Position numbers and translations under genes: made by a program
Notes under the pieces: generated by a model
What the model was told of the DNA's origin: nothing
Seen by the model: the letters and a program-made list of their open reading frames with translations, nothing else
Database searches by the model: none
From: Capsulimonas corticalis
GTDB taxonomy: Bacteria > Armatimonadota > Armatimonadia > Armatimonadales > Capsulimonadaceae
Length of the DNA: 64,000 nt
Direction: 5' to 3'
NCBI RefSeq assembly: GCF_003574315.2
Contig: NZ_AP025739.1
Location: forward strand, 2,108,001 to 2,172,000
In this document: in pieces, positions 44,135-52,592 of the stretch
Layout: each line of letters begins with the position of its first letter
Position numbering within the stretch: the stretch's first letter is position 1

Positions 44135-46710
44135 AGACGCTCCGCGCGTTCTTAATCGTCTTGATCTTGACCTTGCTGTCGGCGTCGTTTTCGACGCGGG
44201 CCCAGGCGCGCCATCGCGCCCAGAAGTCTTCGGCGCCGCGCTGGGTGATGACCTTCGACGATGAGTTCAGCGCCCCTTCCCTGGACACGTCGAAATGGAC
44301 GACCAGCCGCGGCCCAATGAATATCCACGAGCAGCCTGTTCAGAGCTTCCGGCCCGAGGACGTCCGGCTGGAGAAGGGCGCCCTGTCGATTCTCAGCGAG
44401 CGCCGCGAGGCCGATGGCTGTGAGTTTACGTCCGGCGAGATCAGCACGCTCAACAAATTCGCCCAGCGTTATGGACGCATCGTTTTCCGGTGCCGGTTCT
44501 CCGCGCTTCCGGGAATCTGGTCGGCGATCTATTTGCTGCCGGCCTCGGGCGATTGGCCGCCGGAAATCGACCTCACCGAGTACCGGGGATCCGTCCCGGA
44601 CACCATCTGCATCACCAACCATTGGCGCGACGAAAACGGCCACCAGATGGAGCACATGGATTATGTGAATCCGGCGGTGGACTGGACCCAGTGGCACACC
44701 TACGAAGTCGTCTGGGAGCCGGGATTTGTCCGGTGGTCAATCGACGGTCATGTCCGGGCGAAGTCCGTGCAGGGAGTCTCCTCGGTTCCCATGTATCTGC
44801 GCATCAACACCGCGATCGGCGGCGTCTTCGCCGGCGAGCCTGCGGAAAACGGCTGGCCGAAGACGTTCGACATCGACTATATTCACGTCTATCGCCGCTC
44901 GGATCAGCCCGCGCCGATCCTTGGCGTCACATATGTTCCGCCGGCGCCGGCGCCAAATTTGAACGGCGCGGCGGCCGGCGTCTCCGGCGGGGGCGACGCG
45001 CCGGCGTGGAGCTTCGGGGACGCCGTGCTGGTCGCGGCGTTACTGGCGCTATGGAGCGCGGCGGCGTTCGCGCGAACGGACCGGCGACGGATGACAATGG
45101 CGCTCGGCGTCCTCGTCGGCGCCTCGGCCCCGTGGTATCTTCTGTGGCGAATCTCTTTCATCAATGGGAGCTTCTGGTGGATCGCGCTGCCCCTGTTCGC
45201 CGCCGAGCTGTTCGGTGCGGCGCAGATCCTCGGGTTCCATTACACGATCTGGCCGCGTCCCGAGCCGGCGGCCGCGCCGGGCGACGCGCGCCCGCGCCCG
45301 ATCTTCATTCTGATCCCGACGGTCGATGAAGGGCGCGGGGTCGTGGAGCCCACGGCGCTGGGCGCGCTGGCGGCGCGCGAGGCTTACCAAAAGGCGCACC
45401 CACAAGCCGAGGTCACCATCGCGCTCTGCAACGACGGCTATGTTGCGGGCAGTCCCGATTGGCGCGACATGGAGCATCTTGCCGACGAACTGGGGATCCT
45501 CTGCGTGACCCGGCGGGAAGGCGGCGGCGCCAAGGCGGGGAACCTCGAATACGCGCGCCAGTTCCTCGGGGCGACCGGGGAGGCGCTGATCGTCATTTTC
45601 GACGCCGACATGGCCGCGCGCCCCGAATTTCTTCTTCGCACGATACCGCCCTTCGGGGATTCCCGGATCGGCTGGGTGCAGACGGGGCAGTACTATCGAA
45701 ACCTCGAAAGCCCGGTGGCGCGCTGGGCGCAGGACCAGCAGATGGTCTTTTTTGAGACGATCTGTCCGGGCAAATCCCGCCTCAACTCCGCGTTCATCTG
45801 CGGCACCAACGTGGTGATCCGCGCGTCGGCGCTGGATGAGATCGGTGGGCTGCCGCAGGAGTCGCTGACCGAGGACTTCGCCGCCTCAATCCTGCTGCAC
45901 GCCCGCTGGCGCTCGGTCTATCTCCCCGAGATCCTGGCGGAGGGACTGGGGCCGGAAGATCTGTCTTCCTATTTCAGCCAGCAGCGGCGCTGGGCGGCGG
46001 GAACGCTGGGCGTCCTGCGGCGCGAATGGCGGCGCATCGTCCTTCCCGCGAGCGACGGTTTGACTGGCCCGCAGCGCGCGCAATACGCGCTGAGCGGCAC
46101 GCACTATCTCTGCGGACTGAGCCAGCTGATCTTTTTCGCTGCTCCGCTGCTTTACCTTCTGGCCGGCGTCCAGGCAATGAACTCCGTCAGCCTGCTGGAG
46201 TTTTTGCGGCATTTCGCTCCCTACTGGGCGGTGACGCAGATCGCGCACTGGTATGCCTGCGGGCGGCGATGGCGCTGGCGGGGAGCGATCCTGGGCTTCG
46301 CCGCCGCCCCGGTGCTCGCCGCCGCATTCGTCTCCGTGCTGCTGCGTCGCCCGGGCCGGTTTGTCGTCACCGCAAAGGCGCGCCGGTCGGGCCGCGCCGG
46401 GCGCAGCCTGAGGCCGCACTTCTGGGGTCTCGCGGTGAGCGTGCTCGCCCTCATCGTCGCCGCCGGCGACCCCGAACGCAGCGCCCTGGGCGCCGTCAGC
46501 GTCTTCTGGACGCTTTACAGCGCCGCTGTGCTCTGCTGCATCATCTGGCTCGCCGTGGAGGCCCGCGCGCAGGCGTCGGAAAGCGCCAAAGCCACGCGCG
46601 CGCTTCTGGAGCGCCCCGCGCTGCCCGCCGACTGGAGCCTCGGCGAATACGTCTACCGCCGCCGCCAGGCGCGTGAGGATGAGCGCTCCGACGAAACCCT
46701 GCGCCCTTGA
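44131..46710 (+). CDS. GH16 glucanase - GT2 polysaccharide synthase fusion
   Basis: 859 residues. A signal peptide or signal anchor (1-28) leads into a GH16 domain (about 38-265) with the catalytic motif EIDLTEY near 147 and [16 protein letters not shown] before it. After a Pro/Ala linker come two membrane helices (about 290-350). A GT2 synthase domain follows (about 390-640) with [10 protein letters not shown], the metal motif FDADMA near 490, SLTEDFA and QQRRW near 617. The C-terminal 180 residues hold several membrane helices. The fused enzyme could make a beta-glucan inside and trim or transglycosylate it outside. It is coupled to the prepilin gene by a 4-bp overlap. Confidence 0.85.
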   Translation: MKTLRAFLIVLILTLLSASFSTRAQARHRAQKSSAPRWVMTFDDEFSAPSLDTSKWTTSRGPMNIHEQPVQSFRPEDVRLEKGALSILSERREADGCEFTSGEISTLNKFAQRYGRIVFRCRFSALPGIWSAIYLLPASGDWPPEIDLTEYRGSVPDTICITNHWRDENGHQMEHMDYVNPAVDWTQWHTYEVVWEPGFVRWSIDGHVRAKSVQGVSSVPMYLRINTAIGGVFAGEPAENGWPKTFDIDYIHVYRRSDQPAPILGVTYVPPAPAPNLNGAAAGVSGGGDAPAWSFGDAVLVAALLALWSAAAFARTDRRRMTMALGVLVGASAPWYLLWRISFINGSFWWIALPLFAAELFGAAQILGFHYTIWPRPEPAAAPGDARPRPIFILIPTVDEGRGVVEPTALGALAAREAYQKAHPQAEVTIALCNDGYVAGSPDWRDMEHLADELGILCVTRREGGGAKAGNLEYARQFLGATGEALIVIFDADMAARPEFLLRTIPPFGDSRIGWVQTGQYYRNLESPVARWAQDQQMVFFETICPGKSRLNSAFICGTNVVIRASALDEIGGLPQESLTEDFAASILLHARWRSVYLPEILAEGLGPEDLSSYFSQQRRWAAGTLGVLRREWRRIVLPASDGLTGPQRAQYALSGTHYLCGLSQLIFFAAPLLYLLAGVQAMNSVSLLEFLRHFAPYWAVTQIAHWYACGRRWRWRGAILGFAAAPVLAAAFVSVLLRRPGRFVVTAKARRSGRAGRSLRPHFWGLAVSVLALIVAAGDPERSALGAVSVFWTLYSAAVLCCIIWLAVEARAQASESAKATRALLERPALPADWSLGEYVYRRRQAREDERSDETLRP

Positions 46711-46757
46711 GATTGCCCCTCGAATTTCCTTTCACCCTGCCCACCAGTAAATGTTTC

Positions 46758-46814
46758 TTGACACATGTAATCTACCATGGTAAACTGTTCTTGCAATCTA
46801 CCACGGTAGATTAC
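46758..46814 (+). promoter_or_regulatory. BlaI-type promoter with two operators
   Basis: TTGACA (46758-46763) and TAAACT (46781-46786) are 17 bp apart. One palindrome-like operator (AATCTACCATGGTAAACT, 46769-46786) covers the spacer and the -10. A second, perfect one (AATCTACC and GGTAGATT, 46795-46812) lies just downstream of the transcript start. The layout matches autorepression by BlaI/MecI-family proteins. Confidence 0.78.
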
Positions 46815-46842
46815 AAGGGATGGGGTACGGAGGCAGAGTTTT

Positions 46843-47232
46843 ATGCAGAAATCTGGACCGCGTTTAGGGAAAATGGAGCTGAGGATCATGCAGGAGCTGT
46901 GGAGCCAGCCGGAGCTGACCGCGCGTCAGATGACCGCGCGGCTGTCTCGGCTTGCTCCGACCGCGCACAGCACCGTGCAGACGATGCTGCGCAAGATGGA
47001 GGCGAAGGGGCTGGTTACGCACGAAGACCGCGAGGGGACGTTTGTCTTCACCGCGCTTTATCGGCAGTCGGAAGTCAGCGGGGCGCTGGCGACCGATATT
47101 TTGGACCGGGTATTTCACGGCTCCATCTCCAGCCTCGTGTCGCATCTGCTTTCGGAGGGGCGCACGTCGCCGGATGAGCTGCGGCGTCTGCGCGCGCTCG
47201 TCGACGCGCTGCCGGAAGAGGAGCGGTCTTAA
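46843..47232 (+). CDS. BlaI/MecI/CopY-family repressor
   Basis: 129 residues with the penicillinase-repressor winged helix: GPRLGKMELRIMQELWSQPE, TAHSTVQTMLRKMEAKGLVT and a dimerisation tail. It is expected to bind the two palindromes upstream. The cleavable region between the two domains of BlaI is present in length. The next gene, starting 1 bp downstream, encodes an M56 membrane peptidase of the BlaR1 type that normally inactivates such a repressor. The signal that triggers the pair is unknown; no beta-lactamase gene is near. Confidence 0.92.
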   Translation: MQKSGPRLGKMELRIMQELWSQPELTARQMTARLSRLAPTAHSTVQTMLRKMEAKGLVTHEDREGTFVFTALYRQSEVSGALATDILDRVFHGSISSLVSHLLSEGRTSPDELRRLRALVDALPEEERS

Positions 47233-49665
47233 ATGGAGCGCTTCGAGCTGTGCCGGCATTTCCTGGAACTGGGGATCGGAGTCCTGATCCAAAGCACCTG
47301 TTTGATCGTTCTGGGGCTTATCGCGGGGCGGCTGCTGCGCCGGCGCGGCCCGTTTTTCGAGCTGGCGGCGTACCGGGCCACGCTGGCCTGTGTGGTTGTC
47401 AGCGCGCTGATGGCGGCGTCGATGGCCGGCCGCGTTCAGCCGCTTTGGAGCGTCTCGATCGCCGCGCCGCCGCCTGCTGCGGTGATGTCAACGGCGCTCC
47501 CCAATATTGCCAAAGCATCACCTCGGATTCGGCGGCGCTCCCATGTTGGCGTCGCCGCGCCGGTTTCGCCTCTCGCTGAAATAGGCGCGCCGTCTTCTCC
47601 ATCCAAACTGCCTGGGCTTTACGCTGCTCTCACCGCTGTCTGGCTGTTGGGCGTGGCCGTTCATCTTCTGTGGCTTTTCGTCTGCGGGATCACGCTGCGC
47701 CGGTTTATGGCGCGGGGGGAGCGCGTGACATCTGGGCCGGTCGCGCTGCTGCTCGCGGAAATCGCCGAGCGGACAGGAGCGCAAACGCCGAATCTTATTC
47801 TTCATCCCGACGTGCGCAGCCCGTTTCTGGCGGGCGCGCTGCGTCCGACGGTTGTCATGCCGGACGACGCCGTGGAGCGTTACGGAGAGGCGGGGGCGCG
47901 CGCCGTGCTGGCGCATGAACTTTCCCATTTTCTTCAGCGCGACTGCGCCTGGAACCTCGGATTTCGTCTGGCGGCCGCGCTGCTCTGGCCGCAGGCGCTC
48001 CTGCTGGCGCTGCACCGCCGCTGGCAGGAAGCAGCGGAGTATGCTTGCGACCAGTGGGTGCTGGCGCACGCCTGCCCGCCGCGCTCCTACGCCGACTGTC
48101 TGCTGAGTATCGCGGAAAACCGGTCCGTATCCCGGTCGCAGCGCGTGCTGGCCATCGGCGTCACCCCGTTCCGATCCATGATTGGTAAACGCCTCGCCCG
48201 TATCGTCGATTGGAGCGGCGGTCAGCTGCGAATGCTGTCCCGCGCCGGACGGATCATGGTCGGCGGCGTCGCCTTCGTCGCCGCCGGAGGCGTGCTCTTT
48301 CTCGTATCCGCCAACGCTGGCGCGCGGCCGGCCGCCAAAACCGCGCATCGTTTGATTGCATCCGCACATATCGTCCGCACGGAAAAACCACTGTCTGGAG
48401 GACCTGTCATGCTCAAGAAACATACGGCGATGTCTGCGCTGATCGCCCTGGCGAGCGGCGCCGTACATGTCAGTCTGCCGGCTGCCGCCGCGCCGATTCC
48501 AGCCAAGCCGGCGGCGCCCATAAAGCTGATCTCCGCAAGCGTCGCGCCGACAATCGCCGCCATTCCGCACTCCAGTCCGGCTGTCACAAGACCGGCAAGC
48601 ACGATTCCAGCGCGGAACGCCGTTACTGCGACTCCAGAGGTTGCGCTCGTACAGCCGGCTCCGGCAAATCCCGATGCCGCCGCCACGTCGTCATCGCCGA
48701 GCGCCGTCAGTCTCAATTTCACCGATGCGCCCGTGAAAGATGTGCTCAAGCAGCTGTTCACGCAGACAGGGTTGAACTATGTGATTGGTCCCGAGGTGAC
48801 GGGGACAATCACTGTGCGTCTTTCCAGTGTGTCGCCGGAAGACGCGTTGCGGACAATCTTGAAAACCAGCAGGCCAGCTTTGAGTTATGAGCTCGCGAGC
48901 GGCATTTACCATATTCGCCTTAAAGACTCGGAAGCGTCCATGGCCCAGCTGCAGACTGTGGAAGAAGCGGTCGCCCAGCAGCAGCGCCGACACTATAAAC
49001 TGCCAATCGATTATTGTGACGCTTCGGAACTTCTCAAGTCGCTCGTCAGCGCTGAGGCTAACGGACAGGGAGTCGCGCCGGCGTATTATGCGCGCGTGTC
49101 CGCGGCGCCTAACGAGAACGCGTTGCTGGCCGATACGACGCCCATGGAATATGAGAAACTGCGCGACGCCGTGCGCATTCTCGATGTCGAGCCGAGCCGC
49201 TGTCAGGTGCATGTGCAGATCGTGGAGGCGTCCCGTGATGCGCTTGCTCGTCTGGGAATCGATCCCCAGACGCTGACAAACGCGAAAGAAGATTCGCCGG
49301 ATCTTAAAGGTCAGGCGCTGCTGGACGCGGTCCAGCATGGAAAGCTGCCGACACTGGCGTCTCCCACGGTCGTCACGGTGAGCGGCGTCAGCGCCGTCGT
49401 GACGGTGAAAAGGGCCGCCTCGTCGATTGCCATGACGGCGACGCCTTCCGTGCGCCCGAACAATGACATCCATCTCACGCTGAGCCTGGAAATTACCAAC
49501 GGCGATCAGTCGCAGTCGCTGAAGCTGTCCAATCTGCTCTTTGACAGCGCGCCCACGTTCTGCGGGACCATTCCCGACCCTGCTCACCCAGATCGCTCCC
49601 TGCTGGTGTTCGCCACGGCGGCAAGCGTTCTCACGAAACGCTCCGGAATTCTGGGAACGCCATAA
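47233..49665 (+). CDS. BlaR1-like M56 peptidase continuing into a secretin-like domain
   Basis: 810 residues. The first 390 form a BlaR1/MecR1-type M56 membrane metallopeptidase: several membrane helices, the zinc motif AHELSHFLQRD near 231-241 and EAAEYACDQWVL as the third-ligand region. Instead of the penicillin-binding sensor domain of BlaR1, the frame continues through a second signal-like stretch (MLKKHTAMSALIALASGAVH, from 393), a Pro/Ala linker, an STN/secretin N0 domain (about 490-560, LNFTDAPVKDVLKQLF), an N1-like part (YKLPIDYCDASELLKSLV) and a short secretin-type C-terminus. An internal start (48409) has a strong GGAGG site, so two products are likely. Confidence 0.82.
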   Translation: MERFELCRHFLELGIGVLIQSTCLIVLGLIAGRLLRRRGPFFELAAYRATLACVVVSALMAASMAGRVQPLWSVSIAAPPPAAVMSTALPNIAKASPRIRRRSHVGVAAPVSPLAEIGAPSSPSKLPGLYAALTAVWLLGVAVHLLWLFVCGITLRRFMARGERVTSGPVALLLAEIAERTGAQTPNLILHPDVRSPFLAGALRPTVVMPDDAVERYGEAGARAVLAHELSHFLQRDCAWNLGFRLAAALLWPQALLLALHRRWQEAAEYACDQWVLAHACPPRSYADCLLSIAENRSVSRSQRVLAIGVTPFRSMIGKRLARIVDWSGGQLRMLSRAGRIMVGGVAFVAAGGVLFLVSANAGARPAAKTAHRLIASAHIVRTEKPLSGGPVMLKKHTAMSALIALASGAVHVSLPAAAAPIPAKPAAPIKLISASVAPTIAAIPHSSPAVTRPASTIPARNAVTATPEVALVQPAPANPDAAATSSSPSAVSLNFTDAPVKDVLKQLFTQTGLNYVIGPEVTGTITVRLSSVSPEDALRTILKTSRPALSYELASGIYHIRLKDSEASMAQLQTVEEAVAQQQRRHYKLPIDYCDASELLKSLVSAEANGQGVAPAYYARVSAAPNENALLADTTPMEYEKLRDAVRILDVEPSRCQVHVQIVEASRDALARLGIDPQTLTNAKEDSPDLKGQALLDAVQHGKLPTLASPTVVTVSGVSAVVTVKRAASSIAMTATPSVRPNNDIHLTLSLEITNGDQSQSLKLSNLLFDSAPTFCGTIPDPAHPDRSLLVFATAASVLTKRSGILGTP
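48397..48411 (+). promoter_or_regulatory. Strong internal ribosome site and ATG within the M56-secretin ORF
   Basis: GGAGG (48397-48401) lies 7 bp before an in-frame ATG (48409). The codons that follow encode a typical signal peptide (MLKKHTAMSALIALASGAVH) ending in Ala-rich AAAAP. Separate synthesis of an exported 418-residue secretin-like protein is expected from this site. Confidence 0.65.
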
Positions 49666-49689
49666 CGGCGCCCAGTCTGGTTCCGTTCG

Positions 49690-49715
49690 GGGCGGCATGA
49701 ATAATCATGCCGCCC
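49690..49715 (+). terminator. Intrinsic terminator of the BlaI-M56 operon
   Basis: An 11-bp stem (GGGCGGCATGA with its complement, loop ATAA) is followed by TGTTTT. It lies 25 bp after the stop. Confidence 0.8.
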
Positions 49716-49779
49716 TGTTTTGGGATTCTCAGGAACCAAATTTCATTTGCCACTATTGTGATAGTAATTAGTCGTTCCG

Positions 49780-49788
49780 TGGTATGAT
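49780..49788 (+). promoter_or_regulatory. Extended -10 promoter of the TauE/SafE gene
   Basis: TGGTATGAT is a TGn-extended -10, 53 bp before the ATG at 49842. No -35 of good quality is seen at 16-18 bp. Confidence 0.45.
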
Positions 49789-49841
49789 AGAAGTCGCGGC
49801 GTTCACCCTACAAAGACGAGGCGCCGTGGTTTGAGCGAAAC

Positions 49842-50615
49842 ATGAATTATCACAATGCAGTGGCCGGACTTTGTGTCGGTTTGATTGTCGGCGCGACCGG
49901 AATGGGCGGAGCGTCGCTGATGGCGCCGATTCTGATCTACCTGTTCCATTTCAAGGCGAAGTACGCCATTGGTTCGGACCTGGCTTATGCGGCCATCGCC
50001 AAGATCTTTGGCTCGTGGCAGCAGAAGCGGGCGGGCAATGTCAATCTCAAATTAGTTTTTCAGATGTCGCTGGGCAGTATCCCATCGTCGCTGCTGGGCG
50101 TTTGGGCGCTGCACACGATCGACAAGCGCAGCGGCGGCGAGGCCGAGCGCCTGATCACGCATATTCTCGGCGCCGTGCTGGTGCTGGTGGCGGTAGTCGT
50201 GCTGTCGCGCTCCATGCCGCGCGTCGAGGCGTGGTTTGAGCGCCGGCGCGGCCGCGAGGTCCACCATGGTTTCTTCTGGGCGGTCCTGGTCGGAGCCATC
50301 GGCGGATTCCTCGTCGGTCTGACCTCGGTCGGCGCCGGCACGCTGTTCGGAGTCGCGCTGATCTTTATCTTCGGCTTGGGCGCACGCGAAGTTGTCGGGA
50401 CGGATATCTACCATGGCTGCCTGCTCTCGGCGGCGGCGGCGCTGGGGCATGTTTGGGCGGGGGATGTCGATTACGGCCTCGTCGCCAGCCTTCTGATCGG
50501 CGCGATCCCCGGCGTCCTGCTCGGCGGCATGCTTTCCTCTCGCTTGCCGGAGCGCGCCCTGCGCCCAACGCTCGGAACGGTCCTGCTGCTGTCCGGCCTC
50601 AAGATCCTCTCGTAA
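49842..50615 (+). CDS. TauE/SafE-family membrane permease
   Basis: 257 residues with about eight membrane segments in two repeats: AVAGLCVGLIVGATGMGGAS with the family's glycine-rich first helix, and the related second repeat GAIGGFLVGLTSVGAGTLFG. The family exports sulfite, sulfoacetate or related anions, and also includes uncharacterised permeases. An adjacent 186-residue membrane protein gene starts 6 bp downstream. The substrate is not evident from the neighbours. Confidence 0.87.
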   Translation: MNYHNAVAGLCVGLIVGATGMGGASLMAPILIYLFHFKAKYAIGSDLAYAAIAKIFGSWQQKRAGNVNLKLVFQMSLGSIPSSLLGVWALHTIDKRSGGEAERLITHILGAVLVLVAVVVLSRSMPRVEAWFERRRGREVHHGFFWAVLVGAIGGFLVGLTSVGAGTLFGVALIFIFGLGAREVVGTDIYHGCLLSAAAALGHVWAGDVDYGLVASLLIGAIPGVLLGGMLSSRLPERALRPTLGTVLLLSGLKILS

Positions 50616-50621
50616 TCTCTT

Positions 50622-51182
50622 ATGTCCATCGAAAATCGACTGCTTCACCGGCCCGGCGGCGCGCTGGCGTTTTATCCCAGCCCCGTCGGCCAGATCGCCA
50701 TTCTGGCCCTGGCCGTTCTGATGGTCGGCGTCACTCCCGGCATGCTCTTCCCGCACGGCCGCCCGACAACCGATCCCGTGGACACCCTGCTCGCTCTATT
50801 CGGTATCTTCGGCGGCCTTTATCTGGCGGGCCTCTCCGGCCCACAGCGTCTCACGATCCAAACCCAAGATCGCACGTATCGTTACTCCGACTACCGAAAA
50901 CTCCCACTGACCCGGTTCGCGAACGCCGTTTCGCCCCCACGCATCCCCTTTCTCCTCGACCGGCGCGAAGGCGCCCTCGACGCCGACGCCCAGGGCGTCG
51001 CCCTCCGAACGCTCAAAGGCAACAAGCCCGGCGCCGTCTACTGCTGGATCTTATTGATTTGGAAAGACGAATCACGCCTTCCCGTCCTCCTGGCCTTCAC
51101 CCGAAAGTCCGAAGACGCCCAAACGCTCCTGTCCGAGACCACCGAGCTCCTCAATCTCCCCATCGTCGAAAAGCAGTTCTGA
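50622..51182 (+). CDS. Membrane protein of unknown function
   Basis: 186 residues. Two membrane helices near the N-terminus (VGQIAILALAVLMVGVTPGM and TLLALFGIFGGLYLAGLSG) are followed by a cytoplasmic or periplasmic domain of about 110 residues with a basic beta-rich start (RLTIQTQDRTYRYSDYRKLP) and a helical C-terminus. The family is not recognised. It lies 6 bp after the TauE/SafE gene and is probably in the same operon. Confidence 0.6.
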   Translation: MSIENRLLHRPGGALAFYPSPVGQIAILALAVLMVGVTPGMLFPHGRPTTDPVDTLLALFGIFGGLYLAGLSGPQRLTIQTQDRTYRYSDYRKLPLTRFANAVSPPRIPFLLDRREGALDADAQGVALRTLKGNKPGAVYCWILLIWKDESRLPVLLAFTRKSEDAQTLLSETTELLNLPIVEKQF

Positions 51183-51334
51183 CTTTTGTCCCCAAACTCT
51201 AAAACCTCTCCCGTGGCTTGCGGATTTTCTGGCATGGTTGACGCACCGCTTGCCTGGGCACAATTCTATCAGAGCGTCCGACATGTCACGCCTCGCGTGT
51301 GATTGGGCGCAAAATAGGATTTGAGGCGAACACG

Positions 51335-52369
51335 ATGGACAAACGAACACGCTCGATACTTGCGGTCGCTGGCGGCGCGGCGGTCGCGCTCGCGGCGGGA
51401 CAGGCGGTGCGATCGGCGCGGGCTTACGATCTGAAGGGCAAGGTCGTGCTGGTGACGGGCGGCTCGCGCGGTCTGGGTTATGTGCTGTGCCGGGAGCTTG
51501 CGCGGCGCGGCGCTCTGGTGGCGGCGTGCGCGCGAGATGGCGAGGAGCTGAAGGCGGCGGAACGGAAGCTGGCGGCGGAGGGCGTGACACTCTTCACGGT
51601 TTCCTGCGATGTGAAGCATGAAAGCGAAGTGAACGATCTGATCGAGATCGTCACCCAGCGCTTCGGGCGCATTGATGTCCTGGTGAACAACGCGGGGGTG
51701 ATCGAGGTGTCTCCCGAGGAAGACCTGACGCTGGACGATTACCGTGAGGCGATCGATACGCACTTCTGGGGACCGCTCTATGGCATGCAGGCGGTGCTGC
51801 CGCAGATGAAGGCGCGCGGCGAGGGGCGAATCGTCAACATCTCGTCCGTCGGCGGTAAGATCCCCGTTCCGCATCTGGCGCCGTATTCGGCGAGTAAGTT
51901 CGCGCTGGTGGGCCTCTCCGGATCGCTGCGCGCGGAGCTGATGGAGGACGGCGTGGTCGTCACGACCGTCTGCCCCGGCCTGATGCGCACCGGCAGCCCG
52001 GACAACGCGATCTTCAAGGGACAAAATGCGAAAGAGTACGCCTGGTTCAGCATCGGCGATTCGCTGCCGGGCCTGACGATCAGCGCCGAAACCGCCGCGA
52101 ATCAGATCATCGACGCGCTGCGCCACGGCAAGGCGGAAGCCGTGCTCTCACTGCCCGCCCAGATCGGCGCGAAACTGTACGGCCTATCCCCCAACTTCCT
52201 CTCCATCGCCCTCCGAATCGCTGGCGCCGTCCTCCCTGAGCCGGGCGGCATCGGGACGGCGCGCGCCAAGGGAAGCGAAAGCCACTCACCGCTCGCGCCG
52301 TCGCCGATCACGGCGCTGACACAGGAAGCGGCGGCGGCGAATAACGAGAATGTAGCGGCGGCCCAGTGA
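51335..52369 (+). CDS. Short-chain dehydrogenase/reductase
   Basis: 344 residues, longer than the 250-residue classical SDRs because of an N-terminal hydrophobic stretch (SILAVAGGAAVALAAGQAVR) and a C-terminal Ala-rich tail. The nucleotide site is VTGGSRGLGY (about 38-47). NNAGV is near 115, Ser is in NISSVGG near 170, and the catalytic YSASK lies at 184-188. ATG 51335 is chosen for GAGGCG upstream. The N-terminal helix suggests membrane association. The substrate is unknown. The gene ends just before the palindromic repeat that carries the insertion elements. Confidence 0.88.
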   Translation: MDKRTRSILAVAGGAAVALAAGQAVRSARAYDLKGKVVLVTGGSRGLGYVLCRELARRGALVAACARDGEELKAAERKLAAEGVTLFTVSCDVKHESEVNDLIEIVTQRFGRIDVLVNNAGVIEVSPEEDLTLDDYREAIDTHFWGPLYGMQAVLPQMKARGEGRIVNISSVGGKIPVPHLAPYSASKFALVGLSGSLRAELMEDGVVVTTVCPGLMRTGSPDNAIFKGQNAKEYAWFSIGDSLPGLTISAETAANQIIDALRHGKAEAVLSLPAQIGAKLYGLSPNFLSIALRIAGAVLPEPGGIGTARAKGSESHSPLAPSPITALTQEAAAANNENVAAAQ

Positions 52370-52401
52370 CCTAAACCCGGCGTTTCGCATTGCCATCCTC
52401 T

Positions 52402-52516
52402 GGTCCTACCTACCCCCGGCCTTCGCGCACTCCCCGGCAAACCCACCCTCGGCCTTCGGGCGTCCTCTCCGTGGCAAACCCACCCCGGCGCTTCGCGCCA
52501 CCCCTCCCGCCGACGG
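52402..52516. repeat. Left arm of a palindromic repeat disrupted by IS elements
   Basis: The host sequence before the IS4-type element is rich in CCCCGGCCTTCGCGC and GGCAAACCCACC units and ends in CCACCCCTCCCG. Its reverse complement reappears after the elements: GGGAGGGGTGGCGCG at 54076-54090 and GGGTTTGCCGGGTAGCGCGA within 55574-55593. Without the elements the region would be one large cruciform-forming repeat. Confidence 0.7.
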
Positions 52517-52592
52517 CTAAGCTTGTATCACATCTTTTGGGTGTGTACGAAATTGACGCAGAATATGGGATCCTAATATCGGAGGAACAACG

